Shown in pieces: positions 9,897 through 18,807 of a stretch of DNA of 64,000 bases. The DNA lies in contig JAJNDK010000016.1 in NCBI GenBank assembly GCA_021156365.1, forward strand, positions 1 through 64,000, given 5' to 3'. The translations under genes and the position numbers were made by a program. The notes beneath the pieces were generated by a model. The model was given only the letters and a program-made list of their open reading frames with translations. It was not told where the DNA came from and did no database searches. The number at the start of each line of letters is the position of its first letter. Positions within the stretch are counted from its first letter, which is position 1. The DNA comes from Bacteroidota bacterium. Its GTDB lineage: Bacteria; Bacteroidota; Bacteroidia; B-17B0; Aurantibacillaceae.

Positions 9897-10274
9897 ATGA
9901 AAACGTTTGAGACCGATATTTATACTATGACCATCCACGACGATGGGCTGATCGAATTCAGGGTAAAAAAGAACAAGACCTTCCGGGAAGAAGATGTATG
10001 GCAGTCGCGTGATCAGTCGGTTGAATATATGCCCGGCAGAAAATTCTTTGTGCTGATGGAGTCGGAAGAGAATTTCAATGCAACCGTTGGTGCAAGAAGA
10101 GCCGGTGCCTCGGAAGAATATACCCATCATGTAAAGGCAGTAGCCATGTACAGCAGCCGGATGCATGAAAGCATTATGGGAAGCATTTACTTGAAGATCA
10201 GTAAGCCGAAAGTGCCCACTAAATTTTTTGACGACCGGGAAAAAGCCATAGCGTGGCTGAGAAGCCAGATGTAA
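9897..10274 (+). CDS. Conserved hypothetical, STAS/SpoIIAA-like fold
   Basis: This 125-residue soluble protein begins with an ETDIYTMTIHDDGLIEFRVKKN segment and ends FFDDREKAIAWLRSQ. This alternation (a strand pair around DDGLIEF, a middle KFFVLMESE strand, a final helix after DDREKAIAWL) matches the SpoIIAA/STAS-like proteins common in Bacteroidota (I think of the DUF7793 group). They are usually about this length and have no known enzymatic residues. No partner kinase or anti-sigma factor lies adjacent. It sits between metH and an acyltransferase gene, probably with its own promoter. The fold call is from pattern memory and is moderate at best; function unknown. Confidence 0.65.
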   Translation: MKTFETDIYTMTIHDDGLIEFRVKKNKTFREEDVWQSRDQSVEYMPGRKFFVLMESEENFNATVGARRAGASEEYTHHVKAVAMYSSRMHESIMGSIYLKISKPKVPTKFFDDREKAIAWLRSQM

Positions 10275-10310
10275 TTATAATTGATCGACCCATAAAAAAG
10301 ATACTTCCTT

Positions 10311-11630
10311 ATGCTCTGGTATTTACTTCGTCCGTTTTTTGCTATTTATACAAAGATCTTTTTTCGTCGTTCGCAGGGCAAAGACCTTAACAATCTTCGT
10401 GTCAAAAACCCGGTGCTGATAGCTCTCACCCACCCCAATGCCTTTATGGATCCCATTGGCTTTTCCTGCATTTTATTTTCACCACGCACTTTTTATATGG
10501 CCCGCGGCGATGCATTCAAAAAAGGAATTGTCTCCACTATCCTTACTTCTGTGGGCATCATTCCTATTTTCAGGATGAGAGATGCTGGTATTGAAGGTGT
10601 AAAAAAGAACAATGCCTCTTTTTCCATTGCCTATAAACTATGGAACAAAAACCACAAGATCATGGTCTTTGCAGAAGGTTTGTGTGTGCAGGAAAGAAGA
10701 CTGAGGCCCATTCAGAAAGGGACAGCACGCATGGCTTTCGGCTTCATGGAAGAATACAAACGGGATGATTTTTTAATTATTCCCGTGAGCGTAAATTATT
10801 CCGATCCCACTGCATTCAGAAGCGATGTATTTTTCGATGCCGGCGCGCCCATTGCCGTAAAGGGTTTCATGGACTTGTACAAAGAAAACCAGGCAAAAGC
10901 AGTCAACCATCTGACCAAAGTCCTTGAAGCGAAAATGCAGGAATTGGTACCGCATCTTATTCACCCGGAAAATGATCAGCTGATCGAACAATTACATCCT
11001 ATCTACAAGCACCAATACCTGGCTGAACATGGATTGGAAGCATCAAGACTCGAACACCAGCAGCTATTTTGGAGATATACGATCGGACAATTGAATGAGC
11101 TCACCGAAAAAGATCCTGAACAGGCAGCAAAGTTACGATCGCATACAACTGTTTACTCCGAACAATTGGCACAACAAAAAATACAGGATATAAATGTCTA
11201 CAGAAGCAGTAAGGACCAATCGTCTTTTGGGAGCTCATTACTCATGCTGATCATAGGCTTTCCTTTTTATGCCATTGGTAAGATAATGAATTTTATTCCC
11301 TGGTATACTGCGAAATCGATCGCAAAAAAAACAGCAAAGAATATTGAATTCTACACTTCTGTAAATTATGCGACCGGCACTTTTCTTTCCTATTTTTATC
11401 TGACAGCCGAATTACTGGTTCTGTGGTTTGTATGGAAAACCTGGTGGTACCTTCCGGTATATTTTGCGATAAAAATTATTTTCAGCTGTCTTGCACTTAT
11501 GTATTCCGACAGAAAAAAAGTCCGTATGGGTGAAATTCGCATTGCCGGACTTCGTAAACAAAAGCCGGCGCTGGTGGCTGAACTGATTGACAAGCGGTCT
11601 GAAATTTTACGTATTTTAACAGGAAAATAA
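10311..11630 (+). CDS. PlsC-family glycerol-phosphate/lysophospholipid acyltransferase
   Basis: This 439-residue membrane-associated acyltransferase carries the PlsC motifs: THPNAFMDP (catalytic H41 and D47, with one extra residue compared with the usual HX4D, as in a known subgroup), IIPIFRMRD, VFAEGLC (motif III) and IIPVSVNY (motif IV). Two hydrophobic segments near the C-terminus (about 300-325 and 360-400) should anchor it in the inner membrane. The family esterifies glycerol-3-phosphate or lysophosphatidate in phospholipid synthesis. The middle region, about residues 215-290, is helical and charged. It is probably not the housekeeping PlsC, because that enzyme is normally near 250 residues. 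The exact acyl donor and acceptor are unknown. Confidence 0.88.
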   Translation: MLWYLLRPFFAIYTKIFFRRSQGKDLNNLRVKNPVLIALTHPNAFMDPIGFSCILFSPRTFYMARGDAFKKGIVSTILTSVGIIPIFRMRDAGIEGVKKNNASFSIAYKLWNKNHKIMVFAEGLCVQERRLRPIQKGTARMAFGFMEEYKRDDFLIIPVSVNYSDPTAFRSDVFFDAGAPIAVKGFMDLYKENQAKAVNHLTKVLEAKMQELVPHLIHPENDQLIEQLHPIYKHQYLAEHGLEASRLEHQQLFWRYTIGQLNELTEKDPEQAAKLRSHTTVYSEQLAQQKIQDINVYRSSKDQSSFGSSLLMLIIGFPFYAIGKIMNFIPWYTAKSIAKKTAKNIEFYTSVNYATGTFLSYFYLTAELLVLWFVWKTWWYLPVYFAIKIIFSCLALMYSDRKKVRMGEIRIAGLRKQKPALVAELIDKRSEILRILTGK

Positions 11631-11696
11631 GGCTATTCCAGGCTTTGTACTTGCTTTGGCATGTGCTTTGACTATCTTTGTTAAACAAGAGAATTC

Positions 11697-12557
11697 ATGA
11701 GATCCGCAGGCAACAAATTGACAATTGCATCTATACTCGCCGGTATTTTTACCGTCATCCTGATCACTGCAGCCGGGACTAAAAACGATTCCTATTCAAA
11801 GATCGGGCAAACAGGTACAAATCAGAACACTTTCAGCAAAGATCTTCCTACCAAAACAAACGAAGCATTCAAGCCCGGAGAATTATTGAGCTACCGCCTG
11901 CATTATGGTGCCCTTGAAGCTGCACACGCTACGCTGGAAGTAAAACCGGACCTGGAAAAGATAGGAGCACGCGATTGTTATCACATTGTGGGTTTAGGTA
12001 TTTCCAAAGGAAGTTTTGACTGGGTTTATAAAGTGCGTGATAAATACGAGACCTATATCGATAAGAACGCTCTCGTTCCCTGGATCTTTAATCGTAATTG
12101 TTCGGAAGGCGGATACGAAATTCACCAGAATTATATTTTTAATCACTTCACCAATAAAGTAGATGTGGGTGGCGGGCAAACTTTTCCTTTCGCTGATGGC
12201 ACACAGGATATGATCTCTGCTTTCTACTCGGCAAGAAACATGGATTTTACCAATGCAAAAGAGGGAGACATCTATTCACTGAATTGTTTTATTGATAAAG
12301 AAAACTGGCCACTGAAGATCAAATTCGTTGGCAGAGAAGTGATCAAAAGCGATGTAGGCAAGATCCGTTGTTTAAAATTCAGACCGATCGTTCAAAAAGG
12401 ACGTGTGTTCAAAAAAGAGGAAGACCTTACGATCTGGATCTCTGACGATAAGAACCACATCCCTATCCGCGGGCAAGCCAAGATACTCATAGGCTCTATA
12501 AAATTAGACCTGACAGGCTTTAAGAACCTTGCGAATGATATTGCCAAAGTTGATTAA
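11697..12557 (+). CDS. DUF3108 family exported protein
   Basis: The 286-residue protein starts with a hydrophobic stretch (LTIASILAGIFTVILITAAG) that is a signal peptide or N-terminal anchor. The rest fits the DUF3108 family: FKPGELLSYRLHYG near residue 62, a DWVYKVRDKYETYID block, and TIWISDDKNHIPIRGQAKI near the end. These periplasmic proteins are predicted to be beta-rich with an LolA/LolB-like shape; their ligand is unknown. The gene runs toward hisS and the two are separated by an inverted repeat that could end transcription from both sides. Confidence 0.8.
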   Translation: MRSAGNKLTIASILAGIFTVILITAAGTKNDSYSKIGQTGTNQNTFSKDLPTKTNEAFKPGELLSYRLHYGALEAAHATLEVKPDLEKIGARDCYHIVGLGISKGSFDWVYKVRDKYETYIDKNALVPWIFNRNCSEGGYEIHQNYIFNHFTNKVDVGGGQTFPFADGTQDMISAFYSARNMDFTNAKEGDIYSLNCFIDKENWPLKIKFVGREVIKSDVGKIRCLKFRPIVQKGRVFKKEEDLTIWISDDKNHIPIRGQAKILIGSIKLDLTGFKNLANDIAKVD

Positions 12558-12589
12558 ACCAACACAGTTTTAGTTTTTCTTATATGTGT

Positions 12590-12634
12590 CGTATATGGTT
12601 CGATGCATTTTTAAACCATATAAGGCATATAATC
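12590..12634. repeat. Palindromic repeat, CATATAAGG family
   Basis: TATATGGTT (12592-12600) and AACCATATA (12614-12622) form a nine-base perfect inverted repeat, flanked by partial extensions (TTATATG / GCATATAA). The same words recur at 48806-48911. It lies between two convergent genes, so it may act as a two-way terminator. Confidence 0.65.
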
Positions 12635-14026
12635 TTAGAAATTCTTGATCGCTGCTACCAACTGATCGAAATTCACCTCTGTTTGCTCGCCTTTCTGCAT
12701 ATCCTTTAGCTTAAAGATCTGCCGGCTCATCTCATCGCCTCCAACGATGCATACAAAAGGGATCTGCTTTTTATCGGCGTATTCGAACTGTTTCTGCAGT
12801 TTTTTATTGAAATCCGGGTACAGCTCCGTACGGATGCCGAGTACACGCAGCTCTTTCACGTACTTCAGCAGGTAGCTTTGTTCGGCCTCGCCAAAATTCA
12901 CAAACAACAGGTCTACTGTTGATCGTTTGCTGATAGAATCCGGGAATAAATTAGCATCGTTCATCACATCAAAGATGCGGTCGATCCCGAAAGAGATCCC
13001 TACTCCACTCATATTCTTCAGCCCGAAAATGCCGGTCAGATCATCATAACGACCGCCACCCGTAATACTGCTGCTCAGGCTGCTCACATTGGCTTTCACT
13101 TCGAAAATAGCGCCGGTGTAGTAATTCAGTCCGCGGGCAAGGGTAATGTCTACTTCCAGATCTGCAGAAGACAATCCGCCCATGTGCGAAACAGTGTTCA
13201 ATACAAAGGCAAGCTCCTGGATTCCTTTTTTTCCGATCTCACTGTCGAATAACAGATTTTCGAGCATGATCAGTTTTTCTTCATTGCTCCCGTTGATGGC
13301 AAAAACTGGTTTTAGTTTTTTGATGGCCTCTTCCGAAAGTCCTTTTTCTGAAAGCTCTTTGATCACATTGTCCTCGCCGATCTTATCCAGCTTATCGATC
13401 GCAACAGTAATATCAATGATCTTATCCGTTTCACCGATCATTTCGGCAATACCACTCAGGATCTTGCGGTTGTTGATCTTGATGGTGGTATCTAATTTCA
13501 GCTCCGTATAAACATCGTCCATCAGTTTCACCAGGTCCACTTCATTCAGCAGCGAGTTACTCCCGATCATGTCTGCATCGCACTGGAAAAATTCTCTATA
13601 TCTTCCCTTTTGAGGCTTATCAGCTCTCCACACCGGTTGAATTTGGTAACGTTTGAAAGGAAAAGTAATATCATTCTGGTGCATCACTACATAACGTGCA
13701 AAAGGAACCGTGAGGTCATAACGCAAAGCACGTTCAGTTAAAAGATCCGTATTCCATGATTTCTCCAGACTTAGCTCAAACTCCCTGCGCAGCTCATCTT
13801 TCTTTTTCGATTCGTTGATCCTTGAATTCAGGATCTTAAAAAGCAATTGATCTCCCTCTTCTCCGTATTTTCCGGTAAGTGTAGACAGATTTTCAACTGC
13901 CGGCGTTTCAATCTGCTCGAAACCATAGAGATGGAAATACTTTTTGATCACGTCAAAAATGTAATTTCTTTTTTGCATCTCTACCGGCGAAAAATCGCGG
14001 GTTCCGCTTGGGATCGAAGGTTTCAT
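12635..14026 (-). CDS. hisS: Histidyl-tRNA synthetase
   Basis: HisS charges tRNA-His in the cytoplasm. The 463-residue protein shows the class II core: N-terminal [11 protein letters not shown], motif 2 [20 protein letters not shown], the histidine-specific [13 protein letters not shown] loop, and motif 3 [10 protein letters not shown] followed by [11 protein letters not shown]. The C-terminal anticodon-binding domain (from about 365) ends IVGGDEM. A good Bacteroidota promoter lies just upstream on the same strand. Gene size and motifs are normal, and nothing suggests a HisZ-type paralogue. Confidence 0.97.
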   Translation of the reverse strand: MKPSIPSGTRDFSPVEMQKRNYIFDVIKKYFHLYGFEQIETPAVENLSTLTGKYGEEGDQLLFKILNSRINESKKKDELRREFELSLEKSWNTDLLTERALRYDLTVPFARYVVMHQNDITFPFKRYQIQPVWRADKPQKGRYREFFQCDADMIGSNSLLNEVDLVKLMDDVYTELKLDTTIKINNRKILSGIAEMIGETDKIIDITVAIDKLDKIGEDNVIKELSEKGLSEEAIKKLKPVFAINGSNEEKLIMLENLLFDSEIGKKGIQELAFVLNTVSHMGGLSSADLEVDITLARGLNYYTGAIFEVKANVSSLSSSITGGGRYDDLTGIFGLKNMSGVGISFGIDRIFDVMNDANLFPDSISKRSTVDLLFVNFGEAEQSYLLKYVKELRVLGIRTELYPDFNKKLQKQFEYADKKQIPFVCIVGGDEMSRQIFKLKDMQKGEQTEVNFDQLVAAIKNF

Positions 14027-14046
14027 ATCAATTTAAAATTAAAAGG

Positions 14047-14078
14047 CAAAAGTAAGAATTAACCGCAAAGAGCGCAAA
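14047..14078 (-). promoter_or_regulatory. hisS promoter built on an intergenic repeat
   Basis: Read on the minus strand, TACTTTTG (14054 to 14047) is a -7 element and TTTG (14078 to 14075) lies 20 bases upstream. The TTTG belongs to a CGCAAAGAGCGCAAAG repeat, so the repeat supplies the upstream element. The ATG is at 14026. Confidence 0.6.
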
Positions 14079-14104
14079 GAAATACCGCAAAGAGCACGGA
14101 GTTT
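14061..14104. repeat. Degenerate CGCAAAGAGCGCAAAG repeat
   Basis: The words ACCGCAAAGAGCGCAAAG and ACCGCAAAGAGCACGG occur in direct order. The same family, in inverted-arm form, is at 23721-23804. This is a short intergenic element rather than coding sequence. Confidence 0.65.
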
Positions 14105-14167
14105 TGCGAGCTGACTGTAGCCATCAGTTCTGCATATATGTGCGAACACCATGATACAAACTACCGT

Positions 14168-15574
14168 TTAACCCAGCAATACTTTCTTCACATCTGCGAG
14201 AATATCAAAAGCTGAGGCCTTGTCTTTCGCTTCTGCGTATGTTCTCAGTACGGGCTCTGTGCCTGATGCACGGATCATCGTCCAGGTATTGTCATCGAAG
14301 AAGAATTTAAATCCGTCGAGGTCTTCTATACGCTCTATTTTGTATTTACCAAATTCTTTGTATTCGCCTTTTTTGCATTTTTCCACGATGGCGTTCTTTG
14401 TTGCATCATCGATATACAGGTCGTTCCGCTCGAACCAGAACGTACCCGTAATATCGTATACTTCCTGGATCAGCTCTTTCAGGCTCTTGCCGGTTTTAGC
14501 CATAAATTCCCAAAGTGTAAGCCCCATCCAGATACCATCCCGCTCCGGAATATGTCCTTTGATAGCGATCCCTCCGCTCTCTTCTCCTCCAACCAATACG
14601 TCTTCCGTCACCATGATCCCGCAAATGTATTTGAACCCGATCTTTACTACATCCAATGGCAGGTTGTAATGCGCACACATGTTCTTGATCTTTACGGTAG
14701 TGGAAAATGCCGTACACACTTTTCCTTTTTGCCCTTTGTATTTTACGAGGTAATGGATCAGCAAAAGAATGATATGATGTGAATCCACAAAATTACCTTC
14801 ATTGTCGTAAAGCCCGATGCGATCGGCATCTCCGTCCGTACAGAGCCCGCAATCAATTTTACCGTCGGCTTTGATCAGGTTGGAGAATTCTGTGAGATTC
14901 TTATGGATAGGCTCCGGTGCCTGACCTTTGAAGCCCGGATTTTCATCACCATGCAGGTGAATGATGTCGGGGAACAAACGTTTCATGGCACGCTGTCCTG
15001 CTCCGTACATGCTGTCATATGCGAGCTTCAATCCTGAGTTTTTGATCGCTTTCAGATCGAAGCTTTCTTCTACTCTTTTTATGTATAGGTCCTCTAAGGG
15101 AGCGATCTGCAACAGACCGCTTTTCTCTGCCTCGGCAAAATTCACTGTTTCGTAATTGGTAGATGACTTGTCAGCGATCATATCTTCGATCTCCTGCACC
15201 TGTTCCGGCATCATCGGTCCACCGTAATTTCCTTTCAGCTTAAACCCGTTATAGGAAGGAGGATTGTGGCTGGCCGTAAGGATGATCCCTATGCTCGTTT
15301 TGTAATGCACGGTGCCTAACGATACCATCGGTGTGGAAACAAAATCCTTCGCCAGGTATACTTTGATACCATGAGCGAGCAATACTTTTGTAGCCGTTTC
15401 TGCAAACAGTTCTCCTGCAAAACGGCAATCGTGTCCCACTACTGCCGATGGATTGGGTCCTTGTTTTTTCAGCCAGATCGCCGTTGCTTCCGTAACCCTT
15501 GCTACATTTTCTACTGTAAAATCTTTGGCGATAATTGCACGCCACCCATCTGTTCCAAATTTAATCTTCGTCAT
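14168..15574 (-). CDS. Phosphoglucomutase/phosphomannomutase family enzyme
   Basis: This 468-residue alpha-D-phosphohexomutase interconverts sugar 1- and 6-phosphates. Visible signatures are FGTDGWRAI at the N-terminus, the active-site loop TASHNP with phosphoserine S102, the metal-binding loop DGDADR at 247-252, the sugar-specificity loop GGEESGG, and the phosphate-binding RASGTEPVLR near the C-terminus. The GEESGG form is typical of glucose- or mannose-type enzymes rather than GlmM. Physiologically it probably supplies sugar-1-phosphate for nucleotide sugars or glycogen. It is followed downstream by hisS and preceded by the SPFH-M48-barrel cluster; the 33-base gap makes co-transcription with them possible but unproven. 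Confidence 0.93.
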   Translation of the reverse strand: MTKIKFGTDGWRAIIAKDFTVENVARVTEATAIWLKKQGPNPSAVVGHDCRFAGELFAETATKVLLAHGIKVYLAKDFVSTPMVSLGTVHYKTSIGIILTASHNPPSYNGFKLKGNYGGPMMPEQVQEIEDMIADKSSTNYETVNFAEAEKSGLLQIAPLEDLYIKRVEESFDLKAIKNSGLKLAYDSMYGAGQRAMKRLFPDIIHLHGDENPGFKGQAPEPIHKNLTEFSNLIKADGKIDCGLCTDGDADRIGLYDNEGNFVDSHHIILLLIHYLVKYKGQKGKVCTAFSTTVKIKNMCAHYNLPLDVVKIGFKYICGIMVTEDVLVGGEESGGIAIKGHIPERDGIWMGLTLWEFMAKTGKSLKELIQEVYDITGTFWFERNDLYIDDATKNAIVEKCKKGEYKEFGKYKIERIEDLDGFKFFFDDNTWTMIRASGTEPVLRTYAEAKDKASAFDILADVKKVLLG

Positions 15575-15607
15575 TTTATTTTATACTTTTTCTGTTAAAC
15601 ATTTTTT

Positions 15608-16411
15608 TTAAAAGAGATAACCTACTCCGAGGTAAAAAGTGGCAAGGTCTCTCAGATGCAGGCGGTTCGAAATGGTCCAGCTCACGTTTTTTAATGAAAG
15701 GTTTACATCCTTAATATCATCCGAACGCGTCGGCAAAAAGAAACCTATTCCCCTGTTCACCACGATGCGGTCATTATAGATCCTGTTCGTACCAAAGCTG
15801 CAGCCCCAGCCGAAAGACCCTGTTTTGTAATAACCTACATCAGAGTTCAGAACCAATGGATTGAGAACCGAAGCCTCATTATCGCTTTCTAATTGTTTTT
15901 CTACAAACTTGCCCATCATGCTGCAATAACCTGCCGTGAGCTTAAAATACTTTCCATAGGGTGCGAGGGCATTCTTCCCATAGATCACAAACGAACCGGT
16001 GTAATAATGCCCGTATACATTCATCTTTTCATTTGTATAACTATAAGTAGTTGTTACCCCGGTTGCCGAATTTATTACATTGTGATTGAACGTGAAATAT
16101 TCTTTGGAAGCAGCAAACATATAGTTGAACGACATGGAGAATTTTCGGCCCATTACCCGTTCAATGCTGATCGTATGTGTCACATTGAAAGGAATGAATG
16201 CGCTTTCTTCGGCCGTACCCCGCGGATAAACATCGCGGTTTTTTGGCATAATCCTGTTCAGGTAAGTAGGATGCCGGAATGCGGGAGTTACATTCACCTT
16301 ATAGTCAACAAATGTTTTTTTGCCCTGGTATCCGGGCACAATAGATTGTGCGTGTAATGAAATACCAATCACTACCCCTATTACACAAGCGATCTGTTTT
16401 ATCGTTCTCAT
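15608..16411 (-). CDS. Putative outer-membrane beta-barrel protein
   Basis: This 267-residue exported protein has a clear Sec signal (MRTIKQIACVIGVVIGISLHAQS). The mature part is rich in alternating aromatic and polar residues in beta-strand style (RKFSMSFNYMFAASKEYFTF, YGKYFKLTAGYCSMMG), and it ends with ATFYLGVGYLF, a terminal aromatic motif typical of barrels inserted by BamA. I do not recognise a family. Its start overlaps the stop of the M48 protease gene by 4 bases (ATGA), a sign of translational coupling, so a functional partnership with the protease is likely. Confidence 0.7.
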   Translation of the reverse strand: MRTIKQIACVIGVVIGISLHAQSIVPGYQGKKTFVDYKVNVTPAFRHPTYLNRIMPKNRDVYPRGTAEESAFIPFNVTHTISIERVMGRKFSMSFNYMFAASKEYFTFNHNVINSATGVTTTYSYTNEKMNVYGHYYTGSFVIYGKNALAPYGKYFKLTAGYCSMMGKFVEKQLESDNEASVLNPLVLNSDVGYYKTGSFGWGCSFGTNRIYNDRIVVNRGIGFFLPTRSDDIKDVNLSLKNVSWTISNRLHLRDLATFYLGVGYLF

Positions 16412-18795
16412 TTGTATTTGGGCTGTGATTTAATGGTTAACATGGTATCATACACAAAGGCATTCAAAAAATCCTTTGAATCCTTCAATCGTACAACTGT
16501 GGTATTGGTATACAGGATCTCATTTTCCTGCAGATCGTAGACCACTGCGAAATAAAGTGTTTGTTGTTCTTTCCGGAGCAGGTATGGGATCGTGAACGGT
16601 GCAGCGAGACCCAGCGTCAGTATCGTAGTTGCTACTGCAGCTCCTACATGCTCTTTTTTCGTACGATGCGTATATACTCCGCTCCACATTACATAACGTG
16701 TATCGTATTTCTTTTTCAGTTGCTCTGCCGCATCGTTGCTTAAGATCAGCATATTCCTGTTATATCCATGCTCAAGGAATTCCGTCGTCCAGTCGTTCAG
16801 CAGGGTGTAATCATTGTACTTATCAATGTCATCAGTACTCAGCGAGTGGGAATCGATGTAGTCATTTTTTAATCCTACCCGATCTGCATTCTGTTTCAAT
16901 ATCTCACCGAACTGCTGGAGCCGTTCTTCCGAATCGTAATACTTATAGCTCTCTCTTACACGCTCATCCGTTTTAATATAAAAAGGATCGAGGATCACCA
17001 GCTTCTCTATACCTACACCTCCTGTATTTTCTTTCTGTTTTTTGTTCTTAACGATGGAATCGAATTTTCGCCCCCGATATTTTTTATTGAATTCCTCCGC
17101 TGCAGCCAGCTTGTCGGCAAAGTCTTTTTCTCTCAGCAGTTCCGAGAAGGCATACTTATCAAATTCATCATTCAGCTTAGTGATCAGTCTTTGAACACGG
17201 GCCGAATCGGTTTCCACCACTTTTTCTTCCTTCACTTCCACTGTCTTGGTCTGCACATTGATCCGGGTGATCTTGCTATCCGCTTCATCGCTTTCCAGTT
17301 CGTCGAGCGAGCTCAGTGTTTTGCGGATCGTATCGGTTTTCACAACCGTGCTGTCCGTAGCTGTACTGTCTCTTACAATTTTTTGTGGTGTCAACTCACG
17401 GATATATTCCTGCCTTGTTTTTTTATGAAAGTAAGTAGAAGTGATCTCATTGTTCAGAGCCAGTAATACAAAAAGTGAGTCGCAGAGCATTTTCACCTGC
17501 TTGTCATCTTTGAGTTCCTTGTTTAATTTCCAATTGTAATTAAGAGCCGTGATGTTACTTTCGGTAGCCGACAGATTGCTCAGCAAATGATACACCTGCT
17601 GTGAATTTCCTTCTACCACCGAATAATCGTAGGAAATAGTAGCGCTTCCCGAAATGTCCAGTGTAGGCTCGATACAGCCTTTGTATTCTTTTTCCTGCGG
17701 AGCTTTGGCAGCTGCCATATTGAACAGGGCTTTCCCGATCATTTTTTTCAGGTAGACGTTGTCCGGATATTTTTTCAGTAAAACATACGCTTCATAAATG
17801 CAATCCGCATATTCTTCCTGCTGCAGATCGATGTTGCATAGCTCAAAGCGTGCCGTTTCGCGCATCTTGTAAAATTCATCCTTGTTCACGAGGAATTTTT
17901 CCCGGCCGTCATCCGAAAACTCGCCCAGCTCACGGCTTACATTGTCTTTTCTTTTTTTGATGTTCGGATGTGAGCTTTTGCTGTCATCATAGTTCTCATC
18001 CACTTTGATCGGATTCAGTTCTTTGATGAAATAAGTTGCCGGAAATACAAGGTTGCTGTCCTCCAGAAAACTTTTATCAAATTTGATCTCATCGAAAGGC
18101 AGGTACGAGTATTTAAGCATATTAAAAGCACCCGTAATGCCTTTGTAGCTGTACTTTGTTTTTTTAAACAGCTTAAGTCCTTCTGCATCCGCCTCAAATT
18201 CGGCATCCTGGCTATAGCGGTATTCATCAAAACTGTTTGATTTTTTGTAGGTATTCGAATGCGTGGTCACATACGAATCAACCGAGTGTTTTTTGGTAAA
18301 ATGTGAGGCTTCGTGACTGAGAATATAGGCGAGCTGAGCTTCATTATCCAGCTGTGACAAAAGCCCGATGGAAACGATGATCATACCGTTGTCAGCCGTA
18401 AAAGCATTCACAATATCACTCTTCAAAATATAGATCTGGATCCCTTTCCGGATCTCCGGGTCACTTTTGAAGGTTTCGTCGGCTACTTTATTTACAAACT
18501 GCGAGAGCGAATCGTTGAACATTATCTTTCCGCTCCGGAGGATCTGGTCGATCTGGAAGTTGGAGATCAGGTAAAAATTCTCTTTTGCCTTGCGGGTATT
18601 ATAATTCTTTTCTTTTTGTGCGGTGGCGATATCAATATTCGCTTTTTCCGTAGCAGTGGTCGTATAAATGAGCGGCAGCTTACCCATAGAGATCAAAGGC
18701 TTGTAATCTGACTCAAATTGTTTGATCTGCGCATGTGATAGCTGAAACGATAAACAAAAAAGGAAAATAAGAATGGATGCGAAAATTCTCAGCAT
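16408..18795 (-). CDS. Exported M48-family metalloprotease with large C-terminal region
   Basis: This 795-residue protein has a signal peptide (LIFLFCLSFQLSHAQ) followed by an M48 zinc-protease domain. HEASH (H161-E162-H165) supplies two zinc ligands and the catalytic Glu, and E199 in EFEAD is the third ligand. Upstream GMIIVSIGLLSQL also fits the family. The rest (about 250-795) is unusual: a TPR-like helical part (IDLQQEEYADCIYEAYVLL), a charged coiled region near 470-560, and a hydrophobic stretch near 690-715 (VATTILTLGLAAPFTIPYLL) that may anchor the C-terminus. It is predicted to act in the periplasm. The SPFH gene ends 12 bases upstream and the barrel gene overlaps by 4 bases, pointing to one operon. 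Confidence 0.88.
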   Translation of the reverse strand: MLRIFASILIFLFCLSFQLSHAQIKQFESDYKPLISMGKLPLIYTTTATEKANIDIATAQKEKNYNTRKAKENFYLISNFQIDQILRSGKIMFNDSLSQFVNKVADETFKSDPEIRKGIQIYILKSDIVNAFTADNGMIIVSIGLLSQLDNEAQLAYILSHEASHFTKKHSVDSYVTTHSNTYKKSNSFDEYRYSQDAEFEADAEGLKLFKKTKYSYKGITGAFNMLKYSYLPFDEIKFDKSFLEDSNLVFPATYFIKELNPIKVDENYDDSKSSHPNIKKRKDNVSRELGEFSDDGREKFLVNKDEFYKMRETARFELCNIDLQQEEYADCIYEAYVLLKKYPDNVYLKKMIGKALFNMAAAKAPQEKEYKGCIEPTLDISGSATISYDYSVVEGNSQQVYHLLSNLSATESNITALNYNWKLNKELKDDKQVKMLCDSLFVLLALNNEITSTYFHKKTRQEYIRELTPQKIVRDSTATDSTVVKTDTIRKTLSSLDELESDEADSKITRINVQTKTVEVKEEKVVETDSARVQRLITKLNDEFDKYAFSELLREKDFADKLAAAEEFNKKYRGRKFDSIVKNKKQKENTGGVGIEKLVILDPFYIKTDERVRESYKYYDSEERLQQFGEILKQNADRVGLKNDYIDSHSLSTDDIDKYNDYTLLNDWTTEFLEHGYNRNMLILSNDAAEQLKKKYDTRYVMWSGVYTHRTKKEHVGAAVATTILTLGLAAPFTIPYLLRKEQQTLYFAVVYDLQENEILYTNTTVVRLKDSKDFLNAFVYDTMLTIKSQPKYK

Positions 18796-18807
18796 ATCAG
18801 GAAATGG

